Shown here piece by piece: positions 7,446 to 13,126 of a stretch of 20,619 nucleotides of DNA. Made by a program: the position numbers and the translations under genes. A model generated the notes under the pieces. It did no database searches, was not told where the DNA came from, and was given only the letters and a program-made list of their open reading frames with translations. The stretch lies in assembly GCA_905199135.1 (NCBI GenBank), contig CAJKFC010000024.1, forward strand, positions 1 through 20,619, written 5' to 3'. This stretch comes from an uncultured Eubacteriales bacterium (GTDB taxonomy: Bacteria; Bacillota; Clostridia; Oscillospirales; Butyricicoccaceae). Numbering within the stretch: the stretch's first letter is position 1; every line of letters starts with the position of its first letter.

Positions 7446-7898
7446 CTAATCCTCCTTTTCTTCCGCTCTGAAAAACTCCGTTATCTTTCCGAGAGCCTTT
7501 ACCATTACAGCCGTCTCATTTTCGTCGAGCGCAGATGTAAGAGATTCTACCATACGCTCATGGAAATCCATATGGTAACGGTTGGCTCTTTGTCCTTCTT
7601 CGGTCAGCACAACTCTGACGCTGCGCCTGTCGCTGGCGTCCTTTATTCTTTTGAGATATCCCTTGCGCTCCAAAACCGATATGGCAGTAGTCAGAGAACC
7701 GGGTGTTATCTTGAGCTTTTTTGCCAGGGTATTCGCCCTGTTTCCTCCCTCTTTTTCTCCGTCAAATACAGCCTCTATGACATGCATCTCTCTTATGGAG
7801 AGATTTTTAGAATAACCCTCGAGGGCTATCTGTTCATGCTTTAATATCTCATTGAAGGCCTTCACGAGAAAGTCGTTGATTATGGCTTTATCTTTCAT
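7446..7898 (-). CDS. MarR-family transcriptional regulator (FabT-like), head of the aro operon
   Basis: A 150-residue winged-helix DNA-binding protein. An N-terminal dimerisation helix (about 5-30) leads to LSIREMHVIEAV (33-44), the HTH NTLAKKLKITPGSLTTAISVLERKGYLKR (56-84) and the wing DASDRRSVRVVLTEEG (87-102), then the C-terminal dimer helices. The segment FNEILKHEQIAL..LSIREMHVIEAV resembles FabT-type regulators of fatty-acid genes in Bacillota, but its neighbours are aro genes, so the regulated process is open. It is the first gene behind a consensus promoter (7930-7958) and is separated by one base from the next gene, so it probably controls its own operon. AAAGGTG acts as ribosome binding site. 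Confidence 0.88.
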   Translation of the reverse strand: MKDKAIINDFLVKAFNEILKHEQIALEGYSKNLSIREMHVIEAVFDGEKEGGNRANTLAKKLKITPGSLTTAISVLERKGYLKRIKDASDRRSVRVVLTEEGQRANRYHMDFHERMVESLTSALDENETAVMVKALGKITEFFRAEEKED

Positions 7899-7929
7899 AT
7901 CTTCCGCACCTTTAATTTACTCTGAAATA

Positions 7930-7958
7930 ATTATAGTTTATATCAAATGCAAGGTCAA
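7930..7958 (-). promoter_or_regulatory. Sigma-A promoter of the MarR-aro operon
   Basis: On the minus strand TTGACC (7958-7953) and TATAAT (7935-7930) are separated by exactly 17 bases. The stop codon TGA of the upstream Gx-transporter gene (7957-7955) lies inside the -35 box. The spacer contains TTTGATATAAAC, sharing the TTTGAT half-site of FabT boxes, and a perfect ATAATTAT palindrome (7927-7934) covers the -10. Either could be the binding site of the MarR protein; this is inference. Confidence 0.8.
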
Positions 7959-8494
7959 CCTTTGAGGGAAAAAATATCGCCGCTTTTTGTCGTCTTTAAA
8001 AAAGCCGCGGCGGCACACCCTGTAACCGTTCCCATAAATACCGAAGATAAAAGCAAAATCGGCAGATAGGCAAACACATAGACCGAATCCATTATAAAAA
8101 ACGCCGCCGCTATCTGTCCCGTCACATGGGCGGCGCTGCCCGCTATGCTGACGCCGTATACCGAAAAAATCCCCGATCTTATCAGGAGCGCCATAAGCGC
8201 GGCGGACAGAATACCTCCCGTCAGCGAAAACGCAAGTCCCGTAATACCTCCGCCGAAAAACGCCGACAAAATGCATCTCAAAACCACGACAGTGAAAGCC
8301 GATTTAAAATCCATCATATAGAGAGCCGCTATTGTCACTATATTGGCAAGCCCCAGCTTGATTCCGGGTATTGGTATAAGCATCTGTAAAGGCAAAAGCC
8401 TTTCTATAAACGAGAGAGTCAGGGCACAGGCTGTCAGCACGGCGCAAAGGGTTATAAAGCCTGTTTTTGACCTTGTTTTATCCGACAACCGCAT
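7955..8494 (-). CDS. Gx transporter / heptaprenyl diphosphate synthase component I-like membrane protein
   Basis: A 179-residue integral membrane protein with about five or six hydrophobic segments. The run LPLQMLIPIPGIKLGLANIVTIAAL (34-58) and the later LRCILSAFFGGGITGLAFSLTGGILSA (82-108) are hallmarks of the family annotated as Gx transporter or Hpre_diP_synt_I, whose fold resembles the S component of ECF vitamin transporters. Its real substrate is unknown; the polyprenyl name is historic. Its ATG lies 17 bases inside the end of the NusG_II gene with GGAGGAG just upstream, so the two are co-translated. No polyprenyl synthetase gene follows here. The stop codon overlaps the aro promoter, and no terminator is seen, so read-through into the aro operon is likely. 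Confidence 0.88.
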   Translation of the reverse strand: MRLSDKTRSKTGFITLCAVLTACALTLSFIERLLPLQMLIPIPGIKLGLANIVTIAALYMMDFKSAFTVVVLRCILSAFFGGGITGLAFSLTGGILSAALMALLIRSGIFSVYGVSIAGSAAHVTGQIAAAFFIMDSVYVFAYLPILLLSSVFMGTVTGCAAAAFLKTTKSGDIFSLKG

Positions 8495-8864
8495 CTACTC
8501 CTCCGTCTCCCACAATTCTTATTTCCATCTTGTTTGGCAGGCATATTACAGACCTTCCCTCCGTGTCGATCCACCCCGTATGCACGCAGCTCTCGCCCGG
8601 ACAATCGGAACTTTTCACCCTTATTTTCCCATTCGAGACCTCTATGACATTGGTGTAATCCCCTTCCGCCTTGAAGGTTTTGCCGTCATCTTTTATGAGA
8701 TCCACGCTGTATAAAAGCTGTCCGTCGAGATATATTTCGGCCGTTTTTCCCTGCTCTTTTGGCTTGGCAAAGCCAAAAAACAGCACCACTGCTGCCGCTG
8801 CAATCATCAGTGCCAGCAGAAAATCGCTCACTCTCGGTTTCAGATAATTTTCCCTGCTTTTCAC
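8478..8864 (-). CDS. NusG domain II-containing membrane-anchored protein
   Basis: A 128-residue protein when started at the GTG at 8864: short basic N-terminus, one membrane helix (about 14-33), then an extracytoplasmic NusG_II-type beta domain with AEIYLDGQLLYSVDL, SSDCPGESCVHTGWID (C88, C93) and SVICLPNKMEIRI (C108). The three cysteines are the conserved ones of this family, which in Bacillota is often next to Gx transporters or flavin-transfer/Rnf genes; its role is not established. An ATG nine codons earlier (8891) has no ribosome binding site and overlaps the -10 box TATAAT, so it cannot be in the transcript if that promoter is used; the GTG has AAAAGAGG 6 bases upstream. Confidence 0.88.
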   Translation of the reverse strand: MKSRENYLKPRVSDFLLALMIAAAAVVLFFGFAKPKEQGKTAEIYLDGQLLYSVDLIKDDGKTFKAEGDYTNVIEVSNGKIRVKSSDCPGESCVHTGWIDTEGRSVICLPNKMEIRIVGDGGVDAVVG

Positions 8865-8889
8865 AAAAAACCTCTTTTTTCGATTTAAC

Positions 8890-8917
8890 ATTATATAAGA
8901 TTGATTTAATCTGACAA
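8890..8917 (-). promoter_or_regulatory. Promoter of the NusG_II / Gx-transporter unit
   Basis: On the minus strand TTGTCA (8917-8912) and TATAAT (8895-8890) are spaced 16 bases apart. The predicted transcription start (about 8883) lies downstream of the nominal ATG at 8891 and upstream of the ribosome binding site at 8878-8871 that serves the GTG start. Confidence 0.7.
8898..8912. repeat. AGATT-N5-AATCT dyad between divergent promoters
   Basis: AGATT (8898-8902) and AATCT (8908-8912) form a perfect 5-base dyad around 5 bases. It lies in the minus-strand promoter spacer and covers the plus-strand -35 box, so a bound protein would affect both genes. Short enough to be chance. Confidence 0.35.
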
Positions 8918-8929
8918 AAGGTATATAAT
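8901..8929 (+). promoter_or_regulatory. Promoter of the EamA transporter gene
   Basis: TTGATT (8901-8906) and TATAAT (8924-8929) are separated by 17 bases. It overlaps the divergent minus-strand promoter at 8890-8917. The predicted start is near 8936, leaving a leader of about 26 bases with AAGGAG before the ATG at 8962. Confidence 0.7.
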
Positions 8930-8937
8930 ATTATATA
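8922..8937. repeat. Perfect 16-base AT palindrome on the EamA -10 region
   Basis: TATATAATATTATATA (8922-8937) equals its own reverse complement and covers the -10 box and start region of the plus-strand promoter. It could be an operator, or a by-product of AT-rich promoter sequence. Confidence 0.4.
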
Positions 8938-8961
8938 AAGTAAAAATGTAAGGAGTAAGAA

Positions 8962-9828
8962 ATGAAGTCTCAAAACAAAAACAAGGCCATAATGTACATA
9001 ATTCTTTCGGCCTTTTTCTTCGCCCTCATGAATATCTTCGTAAAGCTTGCGGGCGATGTGCCCTCCATGCAAAAGAGCGTTTTCCGAAACGCCGTCGCCC
9101 TCGTCTTTGCCTTTGCCATAATGGCCAAGCAGAGAATTCCTCTCAAACTGCAAAAAGGAGACGGCAAGTATCTTTTAGCCCGCTCTCTCTTCGGAACAAT
9201 CGGTATTCTGGCCAACTTCTATACGGTAGACCACATGCTGGTGGCCGACGCCTCCATACTTGGAAAGCTTTCGCCGTTTTTCACCATCATCTTCTCTTAT
9301 TTCCTGCTCAAGGAAAAAATAAAACCCATGCAGTTTCTGTTCATCTCCACGGCCTTTATCGGCACGGTGTTTATCGTAAGACCGGGTTTTACAGATGTCT
9401 CCGTATTCCCCGCCCTCATAGGCGTCTTGGGCGGAATATGCAGCGGCGCCGCCTACACCTTTGTCAGAATGCTGAGCGGCAGAGGAGTCAAAGGCCCTGT
9501 CATTGTATTCTGTTTCTCCACCTTCTCCTGCCTTGCGATACTGCCCTTTGTTCTTTTGGACTATCACCCAATGACGGTCATGCAGCTTTGCTACCTTCTC
9601 CTTGCGGGTCTTGCCGCCTCGGGAGGTCAGTTCACCGTAACGGCGGCATATTCCAACGCCCCCGCCCGAGAGATATCAATTTATGACTACACGCAGATCA
9701 TTTTCGCCACGGTGCTCTCTTTCCTGTTTCTCGGAGAGATACCCGACGCCCTCAGCTTTATAGGCTACATAATCATCTGCGGAGCGGGCGTCATGATGTA
9801 CTTCTACAACCGCAGACAAAAGGCATAA
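8962..9828 (+). CDS. EamA/DMT-superfamily transporter
   Basis: A 288-residue integral membrane protein of the drug/metabolite transporter superfamily. It has ten predicted hydrophobic segments arranged as two EamA repeats (about 8-135 and 150-285). Family features include the first segment AIMYIILSAFFFALMNIFVKLAG, RNAVALVFAF, the LARSLFGTIGILANFYTVDHMLVADASILGKLSPFFTIIFSYFLLKE stretch ending the first repeat, and in the second repeat YDYTQIIFATVLSFLFLGEIPD. Members export amino acids, metabolites or nucleotide sugars; the substrate here is unknown. AAGGAG lies 7 bases before the ATG. It is a single-gene unit divergent from the NusG_II gene and followed by a terminator. Confidence 0.92.
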   Translation: MKSQNKNKAIMYIILSAFFFALMNIFVKLAGDVPSMQKSVFRNAVALVFAFAIMAKQRIPLKLQKGDGKYLLARSLFGTIGILANFYTVDHMLVADASILGKLSPFFTIIFSYFLLKEKIKPMQFLFISTAFIGTVFIVRPGFTDVSVFPALIGVLGGICSGAAYTFVRMLSGRGVKGPVIVFCFSTFSCLAILPFVLLDYHPMTVMQLCYLLLAGLAASGGQFTVTAAYSNAPAREISIYDYTQIIFATVLSFLFLGEIPDALSFIGYIIICGAGVMMYFYNRRQKA

Positions 9829-9841
9829 AACCTTTATTTAT

Positions 9842-9868
9842 AAAGCAGGTCCGAAGACCTGCTTTTTT
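9842..9868 (+). terminator. Intrinsic terminator of the EamA gene
   Basis: AAAGCAGGTC (9842-9851) pairs with GACCTGCTTT (9856-9865) around a CGAA tetraloop and runs into six T residues (9863-9868). The stop codon of the convergent DUF2344 gene (9867-9869) touches it; on the minus strand the T-run is poor, so it serves mainly the plus strand. Confidence 0.9.
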
Positions 9869-10505
9869 ATTCAAAGGGTTTGAAGCTTCTGTCCAGCAGG
9901 GATATTCTCTTGTATTTTGGGACGACCTGCTGAGGCAAAAGTCCTCCGTCTTTTAATGCCTTGGAGATGTAAGACGGATTTAACGGGTCGTTGCCCAAAT
10001 CGAGCACCGCCGTGCATTTAACTCCGTTTTCCTGCTTTTCAAAAACGATGTTCTTTATATAGTCGTTTATCTTTACTTCCCTGCTCTGTCTCTTGGATTC
10101 TTTTATTATGGTTATATCCGTTTTGAAATACTCCTCCATCTTTTGGGCGTCGCCCTCGGGATAGACTATTTCATACACGCAGTAAGCGATATTTTTCGGC
10201 TGATTCTTCTGCTCATACACCGCCACCGCCTCTATTCCCGGCGGAAAGGCTCCGTTGAGCTTTTCGAGTACATTTTCGGGATACACATCGGTGTCAAAAT
10301 CAAAGTCGCACAGCTCATATTCGCTCTCAAATCCCGTGGACAGAGGAGCGAGAATTGAAAGATAGATATGAGGGTTAAATCCCTGGGAATATTTGAGGGG
10401 CAGTCCGCTTCTGACAAATGACCTTTGCAAAGTTTTCATAAGGTCGAGATGGGATATATAGGCGGAGGAGCCGCTCTTTTTGAATTTCATTCTGACATTA
10501 AACAT
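9867..10505 (-). CDS. TIGR03936-type radical-SAM-associated protein (DUF2344)
   Basis: A 212-residue protein with the typical opening VRMKFKKSGSSAYISHLDLMKTLQRSFVRSGLPLKYSQGFNPHIYLSILAPLSTGFESEYEL (4-64); SHLDLM, LKYSQGFNPH and PLSTGFES are the family signatures. It lacks cysteine clusters. Its ATG lies 8 bases inside the end of the radical-SAM gene, with AAGGAAG upstream, so the two are translationally coupled and likely act together. In many Bacillota this pair precedes ribonuclease G and rplU-rpmA; here the transcript ends after it. Biochemical role is not established to my knowledge. Confidence 0.9.
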   Translation of the reverse strand: MFNVRMKFKKSGSSAYISHLDLMKTLQRSFVRSGLPLKYSQGFNPHIYLSILAPLSTGFESEYELCDFDFDTDVYPENVLEKLNGAFPPGIEAVAVYEQKNQPKNIAYCVYEIVYPEGDAQKMEEYFKTDITIIKESKRQSREVKINDYIKNIVFEKQENGVKCTAVLDLGNDPLNPSYISKALKDGGLLPQQVVPKYKRISLLDRSFKPFE

Positions 10506-12327
10506 CGCACTTTCTTCCTTTCATAAGGGACAGAGCTCCGCAGCCGCTGCACATCGCCTTGCAGTCGGGGCTTGCAACTCCCTCCAAAGCCCTCTGATAT
10601 TCTCTCCAAAGATATTCTTTGGTAACTCCCGAGCTTATGTGATCCCACGGGAATGTGTCGTCCTTTTCATATGTGGTAAAGGCGTAAAAATCACCGTCCA
10701 CGCCGCAGTCCTCAAAGGCCTGCTTCCACATGTCGGCCTTGAAGTTTTCGTCCCAGCCGTCCAAATTGCAGCCCAGCTCATGAGCTCTGACAAGCACCTT
10801 TGAAAGCCTTCTGTCACCTCTTGCAAACACCGCCTCGAGATAACTGGCCATGGAATAGTGAGTGCTCAGCTGGACATTTTTTATCTTCATGCATGACCTG
10901 AGATGCTCCTGCTTTCTCTCGGCCTCCTCTTTAGTCACCTGCCCTACCCACTGGAAAGGTGTCTGAGCCTTGGGAACGAATGTGGCACAGCCTATGGCTA
11001 TCTTTATTCCTCTTGCCTTGTTGTTGCTCTTTTCCTTAAATGTCCTTATGACATTTCTCACTATCTGGGAAATGCCGAAAATATCCTCGTCTGTCTCGGT
11101 GGGAAGTCCCAGCATGAAATACAGCTTGATGTTGTTGTATCCCGACTGGAAAGCGTATCCGCAGGCGCTGTAAAGCTCCTCTTCCTTGAGGTTTTTATTT
11201 ATTACATCTCTCAGCCTTTGGCTTCCCGCCTCGGGTGCGAAGGTAAGTCCGCTCTTTCTGACCTTCTGTATCTTTTCCATTATGCCCACATTGAAGGTGT
11301 CGGCTCTCAGGGACGGCAGAGCTATTCCCGTATGCTTGTCCTCAAAATACTCCACCATGCGCTCGCACAGCGGCTCTATGTCGGGATAGTCGCTGGAGCT
11401 CAACGATGTGAGGGATATTTCGTCAAAGCCGGTATTTTTTATAAGCTCCTTGGCCTGCTCCAGTATGGTCTCGAGCTTTTTAGCCCTTATCGGTCTGTAT
11501 GTGTATCCAGCCTGGCAGAATCTGCATCCTCTGCGGCAGCCTCTGAAAAGCTCTACCATAGCTCTGTCAAACACTATCTCTGTGCTTGGCACTACAAAGC
11601 TTTTGGGGTAATAGGATTTGTCAAAATCCTCGACAATAGCTTTTACAACCACCTTAGGCGCATCCTCTGTATTCTCTATCTTGTCTATCTTTCCGTTTTC
11701 AAGATATGTGACAGTGTAAAAAGACGGCACATATACGCCCTGCATCTTGCAGGCCTTTTTCAAAAAGTCTTTTTTGCTGCCGCCGCTCTTTTTATTTTCT
11801 CTGTAAATGTGAATTATCTCGGGCAGAACCTCCTCGGCCTCGCCTATAACTATTATATCGAAGAAATCGGCCACAGGCTCACAGTTGTATACGCAGGGGC
11901 CGCCGCCTATTATTATGGGATCGCTCTCTTTTCTGTCTTTGGAATAGAGCTCCAGTCCCGCAAGGTCGAGCATATTGAGAACAGTTGAATAATTGAGCTC
12001 ATACTGCAGAGTAAAGCCCAGCATATCAAACTTTGAAGCCTCCATGCCGGTCTCCAGCGCATAGAGAGGCTGTCCGTTTTTTCTCATCTCCTGCTCCATA
12101 TCGGTAAAGGGAGCGAAAATTCTCTGGCAGTACACTCCGTCTATCTCGTTCAAAAGACCGTAGATAATCTTTGAGCCGAGATGGGACATGGCTATCTCAT
12201 AGACATCGGGAAAGCATATGGCATAGTTGAAGTCGCAGTTTTCCTTGATCACGGCGTTATATTCTCCGCCCGTGTATCTGGCAGGCTTTTTGACTCCGTC
12301 AATACAGTTCATTATTTTTTGATTCAT
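10498..12327 (-). CDS. TIGR03960-type B12-binding-domain radical SAM protein
   Basis: A 609-residue protein. The N-terminal half (about 20-180) is a Rossmann-like cobalamin-binding-type domain (CFPDVYEIAMSHLGSKIIYGLLN, FAPFTDMEQEM, IIIGGGPCVYNCEPVADFFDIIVIGEAEEV). I do not see the DxHxxG cobalamin His motif, so B12 may bind base-off or not at all. The radical SAM core follows: C264-x3-C268-x2-C271 in FRGCRRGCRFCQAGY ligates the 4Fe-4S cluster; GFDEISLTSLSSSDYPDIEPL, SLRADTF and LTFAPEAGSQRLRDVINK are the later barrel strands. A C-terminal MCSGCGAL motif (about 595-602) adds cysteines. GGAGGAATAG precedes the ATG. It forms a unit with the DUF2344 gene; the reaction is unknown, a modification of RNA or protein being the usual speculation. 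Confidence 0.92.
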   Translation of the reverse strand: MNQKIMNCIDGVKKPARYTGGEYNAVIKENCDFNYAICFPDVYEIAMSHLGSKIIYGLLNEIDGVYCQRIFAPFTDMEQEMRKNGQPLYALETGMEASKFDMLGFTLQYELNYSTVLNMLDLAGLELYSKDRKESDPIIIGGGPCVYNCEPVADFFDIIVIGEAEEVLPEIIHIYRENKKSGGSKKDFLKKACKMQGVYVPSFYTVTYLENGKIDKIENTEDAPKVVVKAIVEDFDKSYYPKSFVVPSTEIVFDRAMVELFRGCRRGCRFCQAGYTYRPIRAKKLETILEQAKELIKNTGFDEISLTSLSSSDYPDIEPLCERMVEYFEDKHTGIALPSLRADTFNVGIMEKIQKVRKSGLTFAPEAGSQRLRDVINKNLKEEELYSACGYAFQSGYNNIKLYFMLGLPTETDEDIFGISQIVRNVIRTFKEKSNNKARGIKIAIGCATFVPKAQTPFQWVGQVTKEEAERKQEHLRSCMKIKNVQLSTHYSMASYLEAVFARGDRRLSKVLVRAHELGCNLDGWDENFKADMWKQAFEDCGVDGDFYAFTTYEKDDTFPWDHISSGVTKEYLWREYQRALEGVASPDCKAMCSGCGALSLMKGRKCDV

Positions 12328-12389
12328 CTATTCCTCCGGATCGAAATCATTCGATTTTAAAACTTTATTCTGCCGAAAGGCATAAAAAT

Positions 12390-12418
12390 ATTATACCATA
12401 TTCCGATATTTTTCGCAA
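12390..12418 (-). promoter_or_regulatory. Promoter of the radical-SAM pair
   Basis: On the minus strand TTGCGA (12418-12413) and TATAAT (12395-12390) are 17 bases apart, with a TGG extended -10 element. The leader of about 55 bases holds a small dyad, ATCGAA-N4-TTCGAT (12343-12358), just upstream of the ribosome binding site. Confidence 0.75.
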
Positions 12419-12420
12419 CA

Positions 12421-12448
12421 AAAAAGCCCGCCCCACGGCAGGCTTTTT
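12421..12448 (-). terminator. Intrinsic terminator of the unknown membrane protein gene
   Basis: AAAAAGCC (12421-12428) pairs with GGCTTTTT (12441-12448), extended inward past a C/A mismatch by GCC/GGC around a CCAC loop. T-runs exist on both strands. It closes the minus-strand gene ending at 12453 and insulates the adjacent promoter at 12390-12418. Confidence 0.85.
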
Positions 12449-12452
12449 ATAT

Positions 12453-13046
12453 TTACGGCAAAAGCTGTATTCCGCCGTTTTTTATCTCCATGTCGGTGTA
12501 GTAAAAACCGCTGTCGAGAAGTATCTTGTTAAATCCTTCTTCCAAAAGTTCGGTTATTTCCCCGGGAATTATCGAGCTGTCCATATCCATTCCGTGGATA
12601 TTCACCCTGTCGCAGTCTAAAACAAGCATGCCGTTTTCCCTGTCCACCGAGGCTTTAAAATACATGTCTATACTGAAAGAACTGGGCAAAAGCTTTAAAA
12701 GCAGCTTTTCCTTAAATCCTATCTGGTCTTTTACCATATTTTCGATGTTTTTTCTCTCGACATTGCACCCCATATGTATTTCGGAACTGCCCGATATCTC
12801 CACCTGAACTCCGTCCGACGGAAACTGTTCGGGCAGATAATCCGAAAGCTTTGAGGAAAAGTAATCCTCATTCAAAAAAATATCTTTTTTCTCTTTTTCC
12901 ACAATGCTCACCTCATTCATCTGAATTTCTTCATGTTTTTCGGCGGTTTCGCCTCCTTTTATTACAGGTGTTATGAAAAGGGCGCACATGGCCATGCAAA
13001 AACATGTTATGCCGACATATATTCGGCTCTCCGTTTCTTTTTTCAT
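12453..13046 (-). CDS. Single-pass membrane protein of unknown function
   Basis: A 197-residue protein. Residues about 9-28 form one hydrophobic segment containing two cysteines (ITCFCMAMCALFITPVI); it lacks a clear lipobox or cleavage site, so it is probably a membrane anchor. An acidic linker (31-60) is followed by an extracytoplasmic alpha/beta domain with VQVEISGSSEIHMGC, KLLPSSFSIDMYFKASVDRENGMLVLDCDRVNIHGMDM and a final LLEEGFNKILL..DMEIKNGGIQLLP. The alternation of amphipathic strands and the 'G-M-L-V-L-D...V-N-I' stretch vaguely recall lipid-binding DUF2140/DUF2993 (YpmS/LmeA-type) domains, but I cannot establish homology. GAGGTGA precedes the ATG. It is monocistronic, directly after the rpoD terminator. 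Confidence 0.8.
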   Translation of the reverse strand: MKKETESRIYVGITCFCMAMCALFITPVIKGGETAEKHEEIQMNEVSIVEKEKKDIFLNEDYFSSKLSDYLPEQFPSDGVQVEISGSSEIHMGCNVERKNIENMVKDQIGFKEKLLLKLLPSSFSIDMYFKASVDRENGMLVLDCDRVNIHGMDMDSSIIPGEITELLEEGFNKILLDSGFYYTDMEIKNGGIQLLP

Positions 13047-13062
13047 TCCATCACCTCGTTCA

Positions 13063-13068
13063 ATTATA
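13063..13068 (-). promoter_or_regulatory. -10 box for the unknown membrane protein gene
   Basis: A perfect TATAAT on the minus strand lies 17 bases upstream of the ATG at 13046, leaving a short leader with GAGGTGA. The -35 region is poor (GTCATT or TGTCAT at 17-18 bases), so activity may be modest or need an activator. It directly follows the rpoD terminator. Confidence 0.5.
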
Positions 13069-13091
13069 TTAAAGAACGGGTAAAAAATGAC

Positions 13092-13121
13092 ACAAAAAAG
13101 CCGCCCTCTCGGGGCGGCTTT
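13092..13121 (-). terminator. Intrinsic terminator after rpoD
   Basis: A 10-bp stem, AAAGCCGCCC (13097-13106) with GGGCGGCTTT (13112-13121), around a TCTCG loop, followed on the minus strand by a T-run (13099-13094). It starts 5 bases after the rpoD stop codon and closes the dgt-dnaG-rpoD unit. Confidence 0.93.
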
Positions 13122-13126
13122 GCTTT

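Noticed and set aside
7938..7950. A true FabT box in the MarR-aro promoter spacer
   Set aside because: Only the TTTGAT half-site fits; the second half of the dyad does not, so I mention it only as a candidate.
10903..11988. A 361-codon plus-strand open frame opposite the radical SAM gene
   Set aside because: Antisense to the TIGR03960-type gene with all its conserved motifs; no ribosome binding site or recognisable domain.
12328..12389. A cobalamin or other riboswitch in the leader of the B12-radical-SAM gene
   Set aside because: The leader is only about 55 bases, far too short for a cobalamin aptamer, and has only one 6-bp dyad.
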